This document shows positions 16,574 through 25,825 of a stretch of 43,695 nt of DNA, piece after piece. The position numbers were made by a program, and so were the translations under genes. Source of the DNA: Pelobacter sp. UBA6812 (GTDB lineage Bacteria; Desulfobacterota; Desulfuromonadia; Desulfuromonadales; Syntrophotaleaceae). The notes beneath the pieces were generated by a model. The model was not told the origin of the DNA, searched no databases, and saw only the letters and a program-made list of their open reading frames with translations. Location of the stretch: NCBI GenBank assembly GCA_002452265.1, contig DKEW01000013.1, positions 1 to 43,695 on the forward strand, written 5' to 3'. Position 1 is the first letter of the stretch. Each line of letters begins with the position of its first letter.

Positions 16574-17359
16574 TTACATTCTGGTGATGTCTGTGGGTTG
16601 TTTAACGGGATGGTACAGCTTATTCCATCTCCAACCTGGTTTAGTAAAAGATGGTCGAAATCTCATGGTTCCTTTTTTTAAGCGGCCTTTATAGTCTTTC
16701 GGATTATCGATATAAAATCTGTTTTTATCACCTTGATTTACAAAAGATCCGGTTCCTCCTATATCCTGCAACTGGAATCCATTATGAAAAAGCAGGGTAG
16801 GTAGCAATTCTTCGTAATGTCCCGTCCACTGTTCTTGATGCATTCGATCGATAAAAGACAATGCTTCAGAAGAAATGCGATAAATTGGATTAAAACTGCG
16901 ATACCTATCCACAAGGGGAATTTCTTTTCTTGGGTGTCGCAGCCCCCACCAATGCCAGTCCGGTTCTTCCCGATATTTGCGGATATGACAGGTCAGCAGG
17001 TCTGCACGGCTGGTTTGATAGTGCCTGAAAAGTTTTTTCCAGTCGCCACGAAAACGTACATCGTATTCTATAACCCAATAAAAATCGTAATGCGGATATT
17101 TACGACCGAAATCCATGACTGGAAAATGGCCGCTGCCGGGAACGATGGTGTCGCTGAACATCGGAAATCCGATTTTCTCAAGGTCCCGAGTTGTAAACTT
17201 ATGGATATTCCCTGCGTATGAAGGCGTCTTTTGCCCATGGCAATGAAACAGCATGAATGCATCACTACCTTTAGCGACAGCTTTCGTTATCTTGGAAAAC
17301 TCTCTATGACTTTGATCATCCGTCAAGTGTGTCAATAATAAATAAACCTGATTTGGCAT
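16574..17359 (-). CDS. Glycosyltransferase-like protein
   Basis: A 261-residue protein. It begins MPNQVYLLLTHLTDD, with an acidic segment DFYWVIEYDVRFRGDWKK around residue 95-110 that resembles the DxD-type nucleotide-sugar site of glycosyltransferases, then WHWWGLRHPR and LQDIGGTGSF. It looks like the uncharacterised DUF3405-type group, but I am not certain. It precedes the two ATP-grasp genes on the same strand with a 34-base gap, so it is probably in their operon. There is no signal peptide, so it is likely cytoplasmic. Confidence 0.5.
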   Translation of the reverse strand: MPNQVYLLLTHLTDDQSHREFSKITKAVAKGSDAFMLFHCHGQKTPSYAGNIHKFTTRDLEKIGFPMFSDTIVPGSGHFPVMDFGRKYPHYDFYWVIEYDVRFRGDWKKLFRHYQTSRADLLTCHIRKYREEPDWHWWGLRHPRKEIPLVDRYRSFNPIYRISSEALSFIDRMHQEQWTGHYEELLPTLLFHNGFQLQDIGGTGSFVNQGDKNRFYIDNPKDYKGRLKKGTMRFRPSFTKPGWRWNKLYHPVKQPTDITRM

Positions 17360-17768
17360 AAAATTTACCTGTTGAATTGGGGATGAAGCTGTCTAAGTGT
17401 GTACCATTTCTTTTATTCTATCAAACAAATTAAGTACTTATTCTTGAATTTTTGAATAATTTTATAGTTTTTGAGAAGTCTACAAAAATAGTAGTAATAA
17501 TGTTGCGATGAATGACTAAATATGTAGGTTTTGCATTTTTTTGTGAATATAGTTATTTGCTAAGTAACTTAAAAGTTTGCAACAATCATTGAAGTTTGTA
17601 TATATCTGTTGGCTAATTTAGTTTTTATACAATATGTTGATAACTTGATTGAAGTTTGTATGTAACAAAGACAGAATTGTAAGTGTTGCCAGTTACTATT
17701 CTGCCATATACCTAAAATACAGAAAATGGCATTTTTTCTAAATGAAAGTTTTTGGATGACAAAAAAAC
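17360..17768. promoter_or_regulatory. AT-rich divergent intergenic region with a 14-base repeat
   Basis: No gene is seen in these 409 bases. The 14-mer ATTGAAGTTTGTAT occurs at 17588-17601 and 17648-17661, exactly 60 bases apart. The region separates the minus-strand glycosyltransferase/ATP-grasp genes from the plus-strand kinase-like and sulfotransferase genes, so it should hold both promoters. Confidence 0.4.
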
Positions 17769-18452
17769 ATGCACAATCTTCACTCTGGTTATAATCAAGA
17801 AAATTCTCCGTCAGGCAACAATCCGCATAGAGGTCGAGTGATCATTATTGCTGGCCCCTCCTGTGTTGGTAAGACAACCTTGATTCAAAAATTACGGGAA
17901 GGAAAACTGTCGGATCTGCAAAAGAAGTTAAACCTGCATGATTTGGAGTCATGGGTTTTTCTCGATGCTTGGCAGGTTGAGGGTTTTATCGGGCTTGGTT
18001 ATCGTAACCTGGTGTTGCATTACGATATTTTGCGGTTATTGGATTATAATATCCAGGGTTATCAAATGGATATCGCTCTCAATTTTTTGCGGTATGCCGA
18101 CCAGTTAGAAATGCTTACCATGTGGGAATTCCCCGACACATTGCTCGATCGCTGCCGTAAAAGGCAGCGCAAGAATTACCGCAATCTAAGAAAGTGCCGG
18201 GTTCGGTTATTTTTTGATCGCCATCACCGACTTAAACAAAAAATTCGTTTATATCAAAAACCTGATGCATTGTTGGAATGGTACGCTAAGTGGTTCGATT
18301 TTTGTATGTCTATACCCGTCTCTGATCATTTTGTTGTTCACAGCCAATATCCTGAAGATATTTCTCAGCGGAAGCTTGCATCGTTGCAGGGCGGTGGTCG
18401 GGCAGAGTTTCCCGATGGCGTTTTACTTTCGTATTTGGCAGGTGTTTTATAG
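17769..18452 (+). CDS. P-loop NTPase / kinase-like protein of unknown function
   Basis: A 227-residue protein with a Walker A motif GPSCVGKT at residues 29-36, preceded by VIIIA, typical of small kinases of the guanylate or adenylylsulfate kinase class. A Walker B motif is not clear, and there is no obvious LID region. The middle is rich in basic residues (RCRKRQRKNYRNLRKCR). It precedes two sulfotransferases on the same strand, so a role linked to an activated sulfate or sugar donor is possible but unproven. The ribosome site (GGATGA) is weak. Confidence 0.5.
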   Translation: MHNLHSGYNQENSPSGNNPHRGRVIIIAGPSCVGKTTLIQKLREGKLSDLQKKLNLHDLESWVFLDAWQVEGFIGLGYRNLVLHYDILRLLDYNIQGYQMDIALNFLRYADQLEMLTMWEFPDTLLDRCRKRQRKNYRNLRKCRVRLFFDRHHRLKQKIRLYQKPDALLEWYAKWFDFCMSIPVSDHFVVHSQYPEDISQRKLASLQGGGRAEFPDGVLLSYLAGVL

Positions 18453-18545
18453 GATAAGCATTGTCGTTACCTGGGTTTGTTTGCTGCTGCAAAAAAATGC
18501 GCTACAGTGATAAATCCTATTTTACAGGGACCGAAAGGATCCATT

Positions 18546-19370
18546 GTGAAACAACAACCAGGAGATATGCACGGAAATCGCTTTGTTTTTATAGGTGGCC
18601 TTCATCGTAGCGGTACTTCATTGTTGCATGAAATTTTGCGATCCCATCCCGAGATAAGTGGTTTTTCCGGCACCGGGGTTCCTGAGGATGAGGGGCAACA
18701 TTTACAAACAATATATCCTCCTGCCAATCAATATGGTGGGCCGGGACGCTTCGGTTTTGACAGTGCTTCGTTCATGGACGAAGAACATCCGTTGGCCACG
18801 GACCAAAACGCCGCAGAATTGTTGGATCAGTGGCGCGCTTATTGGGATACCTCAAAAAGTTGGCTGTTGGAGAAATCCCCGCCCAACCTGGTGCGGACAC
18901 GATTTCTGCAAAGCCTGTTTCCCCGATGCCGATTTATTATTCTGCTGCGTCATCCCATCGCTGTTGCTTATGCGACCAGTAAATGGTGTCGCAGCAGTAT
19001 TCCGACCCTCATAGAACATAATTTGCGTTGTTATGAACGCTTTTTGGCTGACCTGCCGAGACTGAATCATGTTTATGTGCTTCGCTACGAGGAGCTTGTC
19101 CAGAATCCGCACAATCATATAGGACGCATTTTTGACTGGCTTGACGTTGAACCGTTCGCATTCCCGCAGGTCGTTCGCTCTGATATCAATGCCAAATACC
19201 TCGAGCAATGGCGGCAGGATGGCCTGGGGGTAAAAGGTTGTGGCATAAAATTAACCGGATTTTTTCACCGGTTTGAAAAACGTGCCGAAGTTTTTGGTTA
19301 TAGTATCAACAATCCCGATATCTTACTCTCTACTAAAGTGACGGGATTATATGGTGAAACGGTTGATTGA
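18546..19370 (+). CDS. Sulfotransferase family protein
   Basis: A 274-residue protein. The PAPS-binding loop GGLHRSGTSLL is at residues 17-27, followed by SHPEISGFSGTGVPEDEG. LLEKSPPNLVRTRFLQ, FIILLRHPIAVAYA and YVLRYEELVQNP are the usual conserved blocks of the Sulfotransfer_1/3 fold. Sulfotransferases move sulfate from PAPS to an alcohol or amine; the acceptor is unknown. The start is GTG 18546 with AAAGGA upstream; an in-frame upstream start would overlap the previous gene region without a ribosome site. It is followed by a second sulfotransferase-like gene. Confidence 0.8.
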   Translation: MKQQPGDMHGNRFVFIGGLHRSGTSLLHEILRSHPEISGFSGTGVPEDEGQHLQTIYPPANQYGGPGRFGFDSASFMDEEHPLATDQNAAELLDQWRAYWDTSKSWLLEKSPPNLVRTRFLQSLFPRCRFIILLRHPIAVAYATSKWCRSSIPTLIEHNLRCYERFLADLPRLNHVYVLRYEELVQNPHNHIGRIFDWLDVEPFAFPQVVRSDINAKYLEQWRQDGLGVKGCGIKLTGFFHRFEKRAEVFGYSINNPDILLSTKVTGLYGETVD

Positions 19371-19417
19371 ATAAATTATGTCTAATCTGTGTTCTTCTCG
19401 ATATTAAGAGGAAGATA

Positions 19418-20197
19418 TTGAAAATACGAAAAAAAACTAGAAGAGTCGTACGTAAAACTCTTATGCGCCCTTGGATTATGTATGGAAGGCAGGATTATGT
19501 CTTTATTTTAAGTCATATGCGCAGCCGTTCCACATTGCTATCACATATTCTTGGTAGCCATCCGGAGCTTTGCGGCTACGCTGAAATGCATAATTCCTAC
19601 ATTGACCCTATCGACCTGCTTTGGTTGCGGCATCAACTCTACGAACGCGGTGAAAAGAGCCCGGTCGGACGTTTGGCGCTGGATAAAATATTGCATGATT
19701 CGCTTATTCTTTCTCCAAAAGTTTACGATAACGTTAAGGTAAAAAAGATATTTTTGCTTAGAGACCCGGCTGAAACGGTGAAAAGCATTCTGAATATGGG
19801 GCGGAAATTACAAAACGTCCCCTGGCATATGGATCAGAAACAGGTATTCAGCTATTACAACGAGCGGTTAAAAACTCTCGTATCCTACGCAAAAGAGACC
19901 ATGAATCCTGGTTTTTTCATAGACTCCGAAGACTTGGTAAAGCACTCTGGCAGAGTGCTGAAAGAATTGTCACAGTGGCTTGGATTGAAGGAAACTCTCC
20001 GGGAAAATTACGCGACTTTCAAATATACCGGTGTTGAAAAGCATGGCGATCCTTTCGCCAATATTAAAACCGGGAAAATTGTTAAACAAAAATCCGATTA
20101 TTCGGAAATCGTGTTGGAGGAGGAGTTACTGCGAGAAGCTGCTCGTAATTTTGAAACTACACGCAAATTGCTGCACAAATACTGTATTACAGGGTAA
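19418..20197 (+). CDS. Sulfotransferase-like protein
   Basis: A 259-residue protein with a basic N-terminus (KIRKKTRRVVRK). The PAPS-loop-like motif SHMRSRSTLL is at residues 32-41, followed by SHPELCGYAEMH and KIFLLRDPAETVKSIL, the second conserved block. It differs from its neighbour, so the two are not recent duplicates. I chose TTG 19418 because AAGAGGAAG lies just upstream; a TTG at 19367 overlapping the previous stop is an alternative. The acceptor is unknown. Confidence 0.7.
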   Translation: MKIRKKTRRVVRKTLMRPWIMYGRQDYVFILSHMRSRSTLLSHILGSHPELCGYAEMHNSYIDPIDLLWLRHQLYERGEKSPVGRLALDKILHDSLILSPKVYDNVKVKKIFLLRDPAETVKSILNMGRKLQNVPWHMDQKQVFSYYNERLKTLVSYAKETMNPGFFIDSEDLVKHSGRVLKELSQWLGLKETLRENYATFKYTGVEKHGDPFANIKTGKIVKQKSDYSEIVLEEELLREAARNFETTRKLLHKYCITG

Positions 20198-20324
20198 TCC
20201 CTTCAAAGGTGTATCGGTACCAGTTGGATCTGGCTCTAGCTTGGATGTATAAAATTCAGTTTCATGTTGTAACTATTCGAAATAACAAGGATAAATATTT
20301 TTTTGAAAAGGCCTAAATAGCACT

Positions 20325-20352
20325 TTGTCCCGGCGCGAAAATCGACTATATT
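20325..20352 (+). promoter_or_regulatory. Candidate promoter before the radical SAM gene
   Basis: TTGTCC at 20325-20330, a 16-base spacer and TATATT at 20347-20352. The -10 box is good, the -35 box is weak. Confidence 0.35.
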
Positions 20353-20364
20353 GCAGCAACATGC

Positions 20365-20402
20365 ACACCCCCTTTTAGGCTTTGCCTGAGGGGGTGCTTT
20401 TC
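20365..20402 (+). terminator. Hairpin between the sulfotransferase and the radical SAM gene
   Basis: CACCCCC pairs with GGGGGTG around an inner AGGC/GCCT stem, followed by CTTTTC. It may end the sulfotransferase operon. As it lies just after the candidate promoter at 20325, it could also be a leader attenuator for the radical SAM gene. Confidence 0.55.
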
Positions 20403-20419
20403 GTCGGTTGGAGGTCAGG

Positions 20420-21841
20420 ATGGCTATTGGAGTATCGGCGAACCTGCGCGGTCGTTTGATTGCGGGGAACGAAAGAGAGTATGGCGAAGGTTATGCCCAA
20501 TTGATCTTTCCTTCGGCAATCAGCGCTCAAAAGGCTCTTGCCTTACGTACCGAGATTTTAGGTGATATGGAGGGGCGCATAACGCTTGGATATGGCGGCA
20601 CCAAGCTCGATTGTACCCATCTGTCGCCTGGTTGCAGGATCTGTGCAGAGGGCGGTTGGTCGTGTCTGTTCATCACCGGTCGTTGCAATTGCCGATGTTT
20701 TTATTGTCCTACCGGTCAAAGCGATAATGATCTGCCTACCACCAATACCGTTGAATTCCGCACGCCGGCTGATTATGTCGGTTATCTTGAGCGCTTCGGA
20801 TTTCGTGGCGCCAGTATAAGTGGCGGCGAACCGCTAATGAATCCCAAGCGTTCCCTGGCCTATGTGCGCGCTATCAAAAAACACTTCGGGGATCGCATGC
20901 ATGTCTGGCTTTACACCAACGGTACTCTCGCCAATGATGAGATCCTGCGGCAGCTTGGCGATGCCGGCCTCGACGAAATCCGTTTTGATATTGGAGCCAC
21001 CGACTATCATCTCGACAAGCTGCGGTTGGCGACGGGGGTCATCCCCACGGTCACCGTTGAAATCCCTGCTATTCCAGAAGATGTTCAACTGCTCAAGGCC
21101 AAGATGGTCGAGATGCGTGACGCCGGTGCAGGTTACCTTAATCTTCATCAGTTACGGCTCACGCCGTACAATTTTGAGCATCTCGTTGCACGCAACTATA
21201 CATTTTTACACGGGGAAAAGGTGACCGTCCTCGAGTCAGAGCTGGCGGCCCTGGAACTTGTGCGGCACAGTCTCGACCACAAGCTTGGCCTGCCGGTCAA
21301 TTATTGCTCTTTTGTCTTCAAAAACCGCTACCAAAGCCGGGCAGGTCGTCTGCGCAATAGTCGTTTCATAGTCAAAGACCATGAATCCCTGACCGACAAC
21401 GGCTATATTCGTGTCCTGACTCTGGTCGGCAGTACGGAAGCCGTGGAGCGCCAGGAGCGCAGATTCAGCGAGCAGGTAGGGGGCAGGCAGCTTTGGAGTA
21501 GAGGCAATTCCAAGGGATCACTCGTTTTTCATCCACAACTCTGGCAAGCGGTGGCCTGGGACGATTTTCAATTGTTGGTCGGCTATGCCGCCACCCGGCA
21601 ACAATCCTCGGTGAGTTACCATAACCCGTTTGTTACCGTTCCGGTAAGTCCCGGAAAGTCGGTGATTATCGAACGTGCCCGTGCCGTGGCGGATTTTGAA
21701 CTGAGCAAAGAAGCTCGGCAATGTTTCCAGGAGGTTTTCCTGACTGGTCGCAGTTTGGCGGATTCAGAAGCCCATAATGTTATGCTGGATGAGATGGTGC
21801 CTTTTGAAAAAGGACTGGAAGGTTTGCAGGACTATTACTGA
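20420..21841 (+). CDS. Radical SAM protein with extra N-terminal cysteines
   Basis: A 473-residue protein. The radical SAM cluster motif CNCRCFYC (Cys89, Cys93, Cys96) is unambiguous, with SISGGEPLMN (the GGE motif) after it and FDIGATDYH further on. Four more cysteines precede the motif (Cys65, Cys72, Cys75, Cys82, in DCTHLSPGCRICAEGGWSC). They could hold an auxiliary 4Fe-4S cluster. The start at ATG 20420 has GGAGG at correct spacing. The C-terminal ~200 residues are not recognised. It uses SAM to make a 5'-deoxyadenosyl radical; the substrate is unknown. Confidence 0.8.
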   Translation: MAIGVSANLRGRLIAGNEREYGEGYAQLIFPSAISAQKALALRTEILGDMEGRITLGYGGTKLDCTHLSPGCRICAEGGWSCLFITGRCNCRCFYCPTGQSDNDLPTTNTVEFRTPADYVGYLERFGFRGASISGGEPLMNPKRSLAYVRAIKKHFGDRMHVWLYTNGTLANDEILRQLGDAGLDEIRFDIGATDYHLDKLRLATGVIPTVTVEIPAIPEDVQLLKAKMVEMRDAGAGYLNLHQLRLTPYNFEHLVARNYTFLHGEKVTVLESELAALELVRHSLDHKLGLPVNYCSFVFKNRYQSRAGRLRNSRFIVKDHESLTDNGYIRVLTLVGSTEAVERQERRFSEQVGGRQLWSRGNSKGSLVFHPQLWQAVAWDDFQLLVGYAATRQQSSVSYHNPFVTVPVSPGKSVIIERARAVADFELSKEARQCFQEVFLTGRSLADSEAHNVMLDEMVPFEKGLEGLQDYY

Positions 21842-21846
21842 AAATA

Positions 21847-21898
21847 ACCCGCCATGTTCGCATTTACCTTTCGACCGGTGAATATGCACATGGCGGGT
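21847..21898. terminator. Inverted repeat between convergent genes
   Basis: ACCCGCCATG and CATGGCGGGT arms with smaller inner pairing, between the radical SAM stop and the convergent PBP stop. No long T tract, so a shared terminator is likely rather than proven. Confidence 0.6.
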
Positions 21899-21914
21899 AA
21901 TTGTTATCGTGTGG

Positions 21915-23342
21915 TCAGATTTTCTGGATGGCTTGTTCGTCTTTGGCTTTTGCCAGAAGTTTGCTGAAATAATGCGTTATGGCCATGCGTGCATACTGAC
22001 CGGCGCGAATGCCGATGAATTTTTCGTGGGCGACCATGACGGAAACCACGACCTTGGCCTGGCCGTGTCGCTCATTGGCAAAACCCACAAACCAGTCATA
22101 GCGGACTTCATGGGTGTTGTTATCCATTGAACCGGTTTTGCCGCCGATCTGCAACTGTGAGAGGATCTTGTCTTTCTGGTATCCACTGAAGGATTTGCGA
22201 GCTGTCCCGGATTTGATGGTGGTTTGCATCATCTGGTCCAGTACCGTCGAGGCTCTGGCCGACATGGCCTGCTGTTCCCAGGTCTGTTGTCCATGGTAAA
22301 GAACCGTGCCTTTATCATCGGATATGCGATCCACAAGTGATGGTGCCACCATGCGCCCACCATTGAGTACGGCCGAAGCCATTACCGCGCCATGTAGCGG
22401 AGAAATGGTGGTGTCGCGATTGAAGCCGCTGGCCATTTCGGCCCAGTCGTAAGGATCGTCATTTACCTTGAAGTGACTGGGGGGGAGGGATAGGTCAAAA
22501 TCCAACGGTTCGTTGAATTTGAAGGTGTCAGCATATTTTTCCAACAGCGATTTTCCCAGCCGATTTTCCCCGATTTTCCCGAATACAGGATTGATCGATT
22601 GCGCAAACGCATCCTTGAAGGAAACGGTATTGGTGTGTTTGTTGATTTGATCGGTCAACTGCCGCTTGTATAAGGTATGTTTATAACCATTGAAATGCAT
22701 GGTCGAATCGGCATTGTAGTTGCAGTGATCCACTGCGGACGCGGCCGTGACAATTTTAAAGATGCTGGCTGCAGGAAAGTTGCTGCGTAGACAGGGATTG
22801 CCGGCATTGCCCGTTTTGTCGAATCCCGCCATGGCCAGAATCCGTCCTGTGTCGGCTTCCATAACCACAATGCCGATATCCCTGGAGTTTTTACGATCCA
22901 TCTTTGAAAGCAGGTAGTTCTGCAGATCTTCATCCAGGCTGGTTTCAATTTGCAGAATCTGCTCGTTGACCAGCAGTTCCAGGTTCTTTTCGGTAAGATT
23001 TTCAAAATCCTGCTTATCCAGAAGATCGCGAATATCCTGCTTGTTGGTAATTTTAGGAAGCTCTCTGGGTGGCGCGGAGGTTTGGGTCATGGCTGTCGGG
23101 GAGGTTGCCATGCTGTTCGAGACCAAAACCTTAATTCCAAAAATTCCGCAAATAACCAGACTGGCGAGAGCGCAAATCTTTCTGCCGATTCGACGTTTGT
23201 TGGGGCGCCCGATAGACCGGGGATTGGGGCGAGCATTAGGCCTAGTGCCCCGTTGTTGATTGAGGTCGTTCTGAAAATTTCGCCAGTTCGTGGTGTTCTG
23301 ATATCCGGATAAACGTTTGGAATATTTTCGCATAGATATCAT
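21915..23342 (-). CDS. Penicillin-binding protein, transpeptidase domain
   Basis: A 475-residue protein with a short basic cytoplasmic N-terminus and one membrane anchor (residues ~57-75, LASLVICGIFGIKVLV). Active-site motifs are SIFK (Ser193, Lys196), an SxN as SIN, and KTG at residues 402-404. It crosslinks peptidoglycan outside the inner membrane. There is no glycosyltransferase or PBP dimerisation domain, so it is shorter than class A/B proteins and resembles small transpeptidases of the FtsI/PbpA type. The start could be ATG 23342 or the ATG 9 bases downstream. Confidence 0.8.
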   Translation of the reverse strand: MISMRKYSKRLSGYQNTTNWRNFQNDLNQQRGTRPNARPNPRSIGRPNKRRIGRKICALASLVICGIFGIKVLVSNSMATSPTAMTQTSAPPRELPKITNKQDIRDLLDKQDFENLTEKNLELLVNEQILQIETSLDEDLQNYLLSKMDRKNSRDIGIVVMEADTGRILAMAGFDKTGNAGNPCLRSNFPAASIFKIVTAASAVDHCNYNADSTMHFNGYKHTLYKRQLTDQINKHTNTVSFKDAFAQSINPVFGKIGENRLGKSLLEKYADTFKFNEPLDFDLSLPPSHFKVNDDPYDWAEMASGFNRDTTISPLHGAVMASAVLNGGRMVAPSLVDRISDDKGTVLYHGQQTWEQQAMSARASTVLDQMMQTTIKSGTARKSFSGYQKDKILSQLQIGGKTGSMDNNTHEVRYDWFVGFANERHGQAKVVVSVMVAHEKFIGIRAGQYARMAITHYFSKLLAKAKDEQAIQKI

Positions 23343-23552
23343 CTCATAAATAGATGGCGTGGATTAGAGGGCAATTGCTGAAAAGTTAACAGCAAATAAA
23401 AAATTCTTTCCTGGACAACCGCTTGATGAAAAAAGGCAGTAGGAAAAAAATTACCCCCCTTGTCAATGATCTTTGCAGGTGCTGCACAATATCATTTTGA
23501 GACATTTTGGCCAAGACTATTTAAGTTGAAAAATACGTTATTTTTTTAGACC

Positions 23553-24227
23553 TTATCTGTTGAAATGCCCGCAGATGTCTTCCAGTTGATTGGGCTTTAT
23601 CTGACTGAATTCGGTTCCGATACCGGGAAGGCTCATGGTTTTCCCCCATGCACAGTGCCGACGGATGATAAGTTGAATCGGGGTTGGGTCCGAAACCTCC
23701 AAAAAACGTATCCATGCATACTCAGTATCTTGCCAGGATTGGGTGGAAATCAGAAAGCAACCGCCTTGGGAGATATCCAACGTGACGGTTTTTTCCGTTT
23801 GATCTGCTGCGAAATTTACGTCTTTGCTTAAAAGAACATTGAAGTGAATCGGATACCGCTTGTTCATCCGGCAGGTTCTTGCCGGGCGAGAGTGACAGAA
23901 CTTGTTCAGGAAGTCTTGCAGCGGATTTTCTTTATTGATGAGATTTCCAATAACCAGCCCTCTTATTTCTCCAGCGTTGGCATCCCAGCGAACACGCAAG
24001 ATTGGATATGCTTCGGAAATACTCTGAATATCAATTTTGTCCTTGAGAGAGGATCTGACAGCTGTCAAAACATCGAGGATCAGGCCGTTGAAAGGCATCT
24101 TGCTCATCTGCAGTTTCATGTCGGCAATATTACCAGCAACTTCGCACTCAGCCCCGAGACTCTCTACGGCGGTCCGGTAACGATCAGCGGTTGTTGGATC
24201 GCTGGCAATAATGAGCACTTTAATCAT
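23553..24227 (-). CDS. PilZ-domain protein with receiver-like N-terminus
   Basis: A 224-residue protein. The N-terminus (MIKVLIIASDPTTADRYRTAVE, then NGLILDVLTAV) looks like a CheY/receiver fold, with the phosphoacceptor region as LILDV. The C-terminus has the PilZ c-di-GMP motifs RMNKR (RxxxR) and DISQGG (DxSxxG). PilZ proteins respond to cyclic-di-GMP and control motility or surface behaviour. ATG 24227 is preceded by AGAAAGG. A longer upstream frame has no ribosome site. It sits between a PBP and an NlpC/P60 gene. Confidence 0.75.
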   Translation of the reverse strand: MIKVLIIASDPTTADRYRTAVESLGAECEVAGNIADMKLQMSKMPFNGLILDVLTAVRSSLKDKIDIQSISEAYPILRVRWDANAGEIRGLVIGNLINKENPLQDFLNKFCHSRPARTCRMNKRYPIHFNVLLSKDVNFAADQTEKTVTLDISQGGCFLISTQSWQDTEYAWIRFLEVSDPTPIQLIIRRHCAWGKTMSLPGIGTEFSQIKPNQLEDICGHFNR

Positions 24228-24570
24228 GGAAAACCTTTCTGGACAAAAGACAAAAGAACAAGAGCATACTTTTATTATATTGGGTCTGAATGCATTTAAG
24301 TTTGTTTGCAGATGATAAAAGACAGTCACTCTTGTGGGCATTAGTTGATGTTACACGGTGCCTGATCTCGTTCTATCTTGAATGCTTGCAAAAGCGTCAG
24401 GCTTGAAGGGTAATGACTCCTTCCGGAATTCATGCTACGGATCTCGGGTATTTAAATATGAATTCTTCAATTTATCCCGAGTTTGTCAAGAGGCTTGCCC
24501 GATTAGATTATTTTTGCCATATCAGTAGTGAAAATCGATTTCGGGATTTGGATCAGTGTAGAATGAGTAG

Positions 24571-25392
24571 CTAAAAATAACTGCGGCCGCCCATATACGT
24601 TCTGCTAAAAAATGGCGCGGACAATTTCTCAATGCGTACGGTTTTTCCGGTACTCGGGGCATGAATGAAACGGTTTTTGCCGATGTATATGCCGACGTGG
24701 CTGACACGTTTGCCGCCGTTGGTGGCAAAAAACACCAGATCGCCTTTTCGTAGTTGATGTTTGGGTATCCAGCGGCCGGCTTGAAACTGGTTTCGCGATA
24801 CGCGGGGCAGATTAAGACCATTGAGTCGATAACAGGCCATGGTCAGGCCGCTGCAGTCAAAACCGTTGTCGCCGTCGGTTCCACCCCAGCGGTACGGGAC
24901 CCCAAGGAAACTGCGTGCCGTTTTGACAAGTTCTTCCCGCAGTGGATTGGTATCCATTCCGTGTAGTCGCGAAGCGGCATAGGACTGAGGGATGACAATA
25001 AAAAAATTACCAATCAGTCCTTGAGATTGAAGCTTCTCTGCTTCGTATCGGGCGGCAGAGTAGTTGATGTGATTGCCGAAACGGACTTTAAAGAGAGCGG
25101 ATTTGTGGCGAAAATAATAGGCGTCGATGCCTCGTTGTTCCAGCACTTGCTCCAACCGCACGGCATTTTCGAGTTTGGAGAAAGCGCCTACCTGAATGGC
25201 ATAGCCCATTTTTTGAAGAGCACCGTTGCCCGCGGTTGATAAGGCACTGTCGATTGGCTCACCGAAATCGTGCCCCTGTCGGCTCAGTTGGGGGTTTCCT
25301 GCCTGATTTGTGCAGGCGACCAGTGGCAGGATAGTCATGCAACACAGAAGGCACAGGATAATTGTTTTTATCATAAAATTAACAAGTGTCAT
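24571..25392 (-). CDS. SPOR and NlpC/P60 domain lipoprotein (peptidoglycan endopeptidase)
   Basis: A 273-residue lipoprotein. A signal peptide ends in LVAC27. A SPOR domain (residues ~64-135, YAIQVGAFSKLENA) should bind glycan strands stripped of peptides. The NlpC/P60 domain (~150-273) has catalytic Cys180 (FDCSGL), His232 (SHVGIYI) and His244 (FIHAPS). It should cut peptide bonds in peptidoglycan. I chose ATG 25392 because GGTGGAG precedes it; ATG 25413 is an alternative. Confidence 0.85.
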   Translation of the reverse strand: MTLVNFMIKTIILCLLCCMTILPLVACTNQAGNPQLSRQGHDFGEPIDSALSTAGNGALQKMGYAIQVGAFSKLENAVRLEQVLEQRGIDAYYFRHKSALFKVRFGNHINYSAARYEAEKLQSQGLIGNFFIVIPQSYAASRLHGMDTNPLREELVKTARSFLGVPYRWGGTDGDNGFDCSGLTMACYRLNGLNLPRVSRNQFQAGRWIPKHQLRKGDLVFFATNGGKRVSHVGIYIGKNRFIHAPSTGKTVRIEKLSAPFFSRTYMGGRSYF

Positions 25393-25825
25393 GCATGTCT
25401 CCACCGATGCCAAGGATAACGCACTTGGTCGGGTTATGACGGCACTTTTCCCTTAACATTTAATTCCATACTATGGAAGATTTAAGCACCATCCGCAGCC
25501 GTGTTTGCTTTTATTAAATGTCCGGTAGGTGCGGTACGATTTTATCTTCTAAAAAGTGATATGGAAAGTCCTTATTTGTATACATTGTAAAATTAGCCAC
25601 TTACGGAAATTTGCCTACATACATTCCGTTGTGAAAAGTTCACTTATAATCTTTGTTGTGTTTAATAAAGAATCAGTGAATTTGCTTCAAAAAAAATAGT
25701 GATTATTCTAGGAAGTTATCGATGATTATATATTGTGATTGAAGATTATTTTATGTATTTTTGTCACGGTGATTTTTGAACTAAAGCATGGTTTTATTTG
25801 CAAGTTGTAACCACTTGGAGGGGCA
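25393..25825. other. AT-rich intergenic region without a gene
   Basis: A 433-base divergent gap between the NlpC/P60 and chemoreceptor genes. It should hold both promoters, but I cannot place a convincing one. No small gene is seen. Confidence 0.5.
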
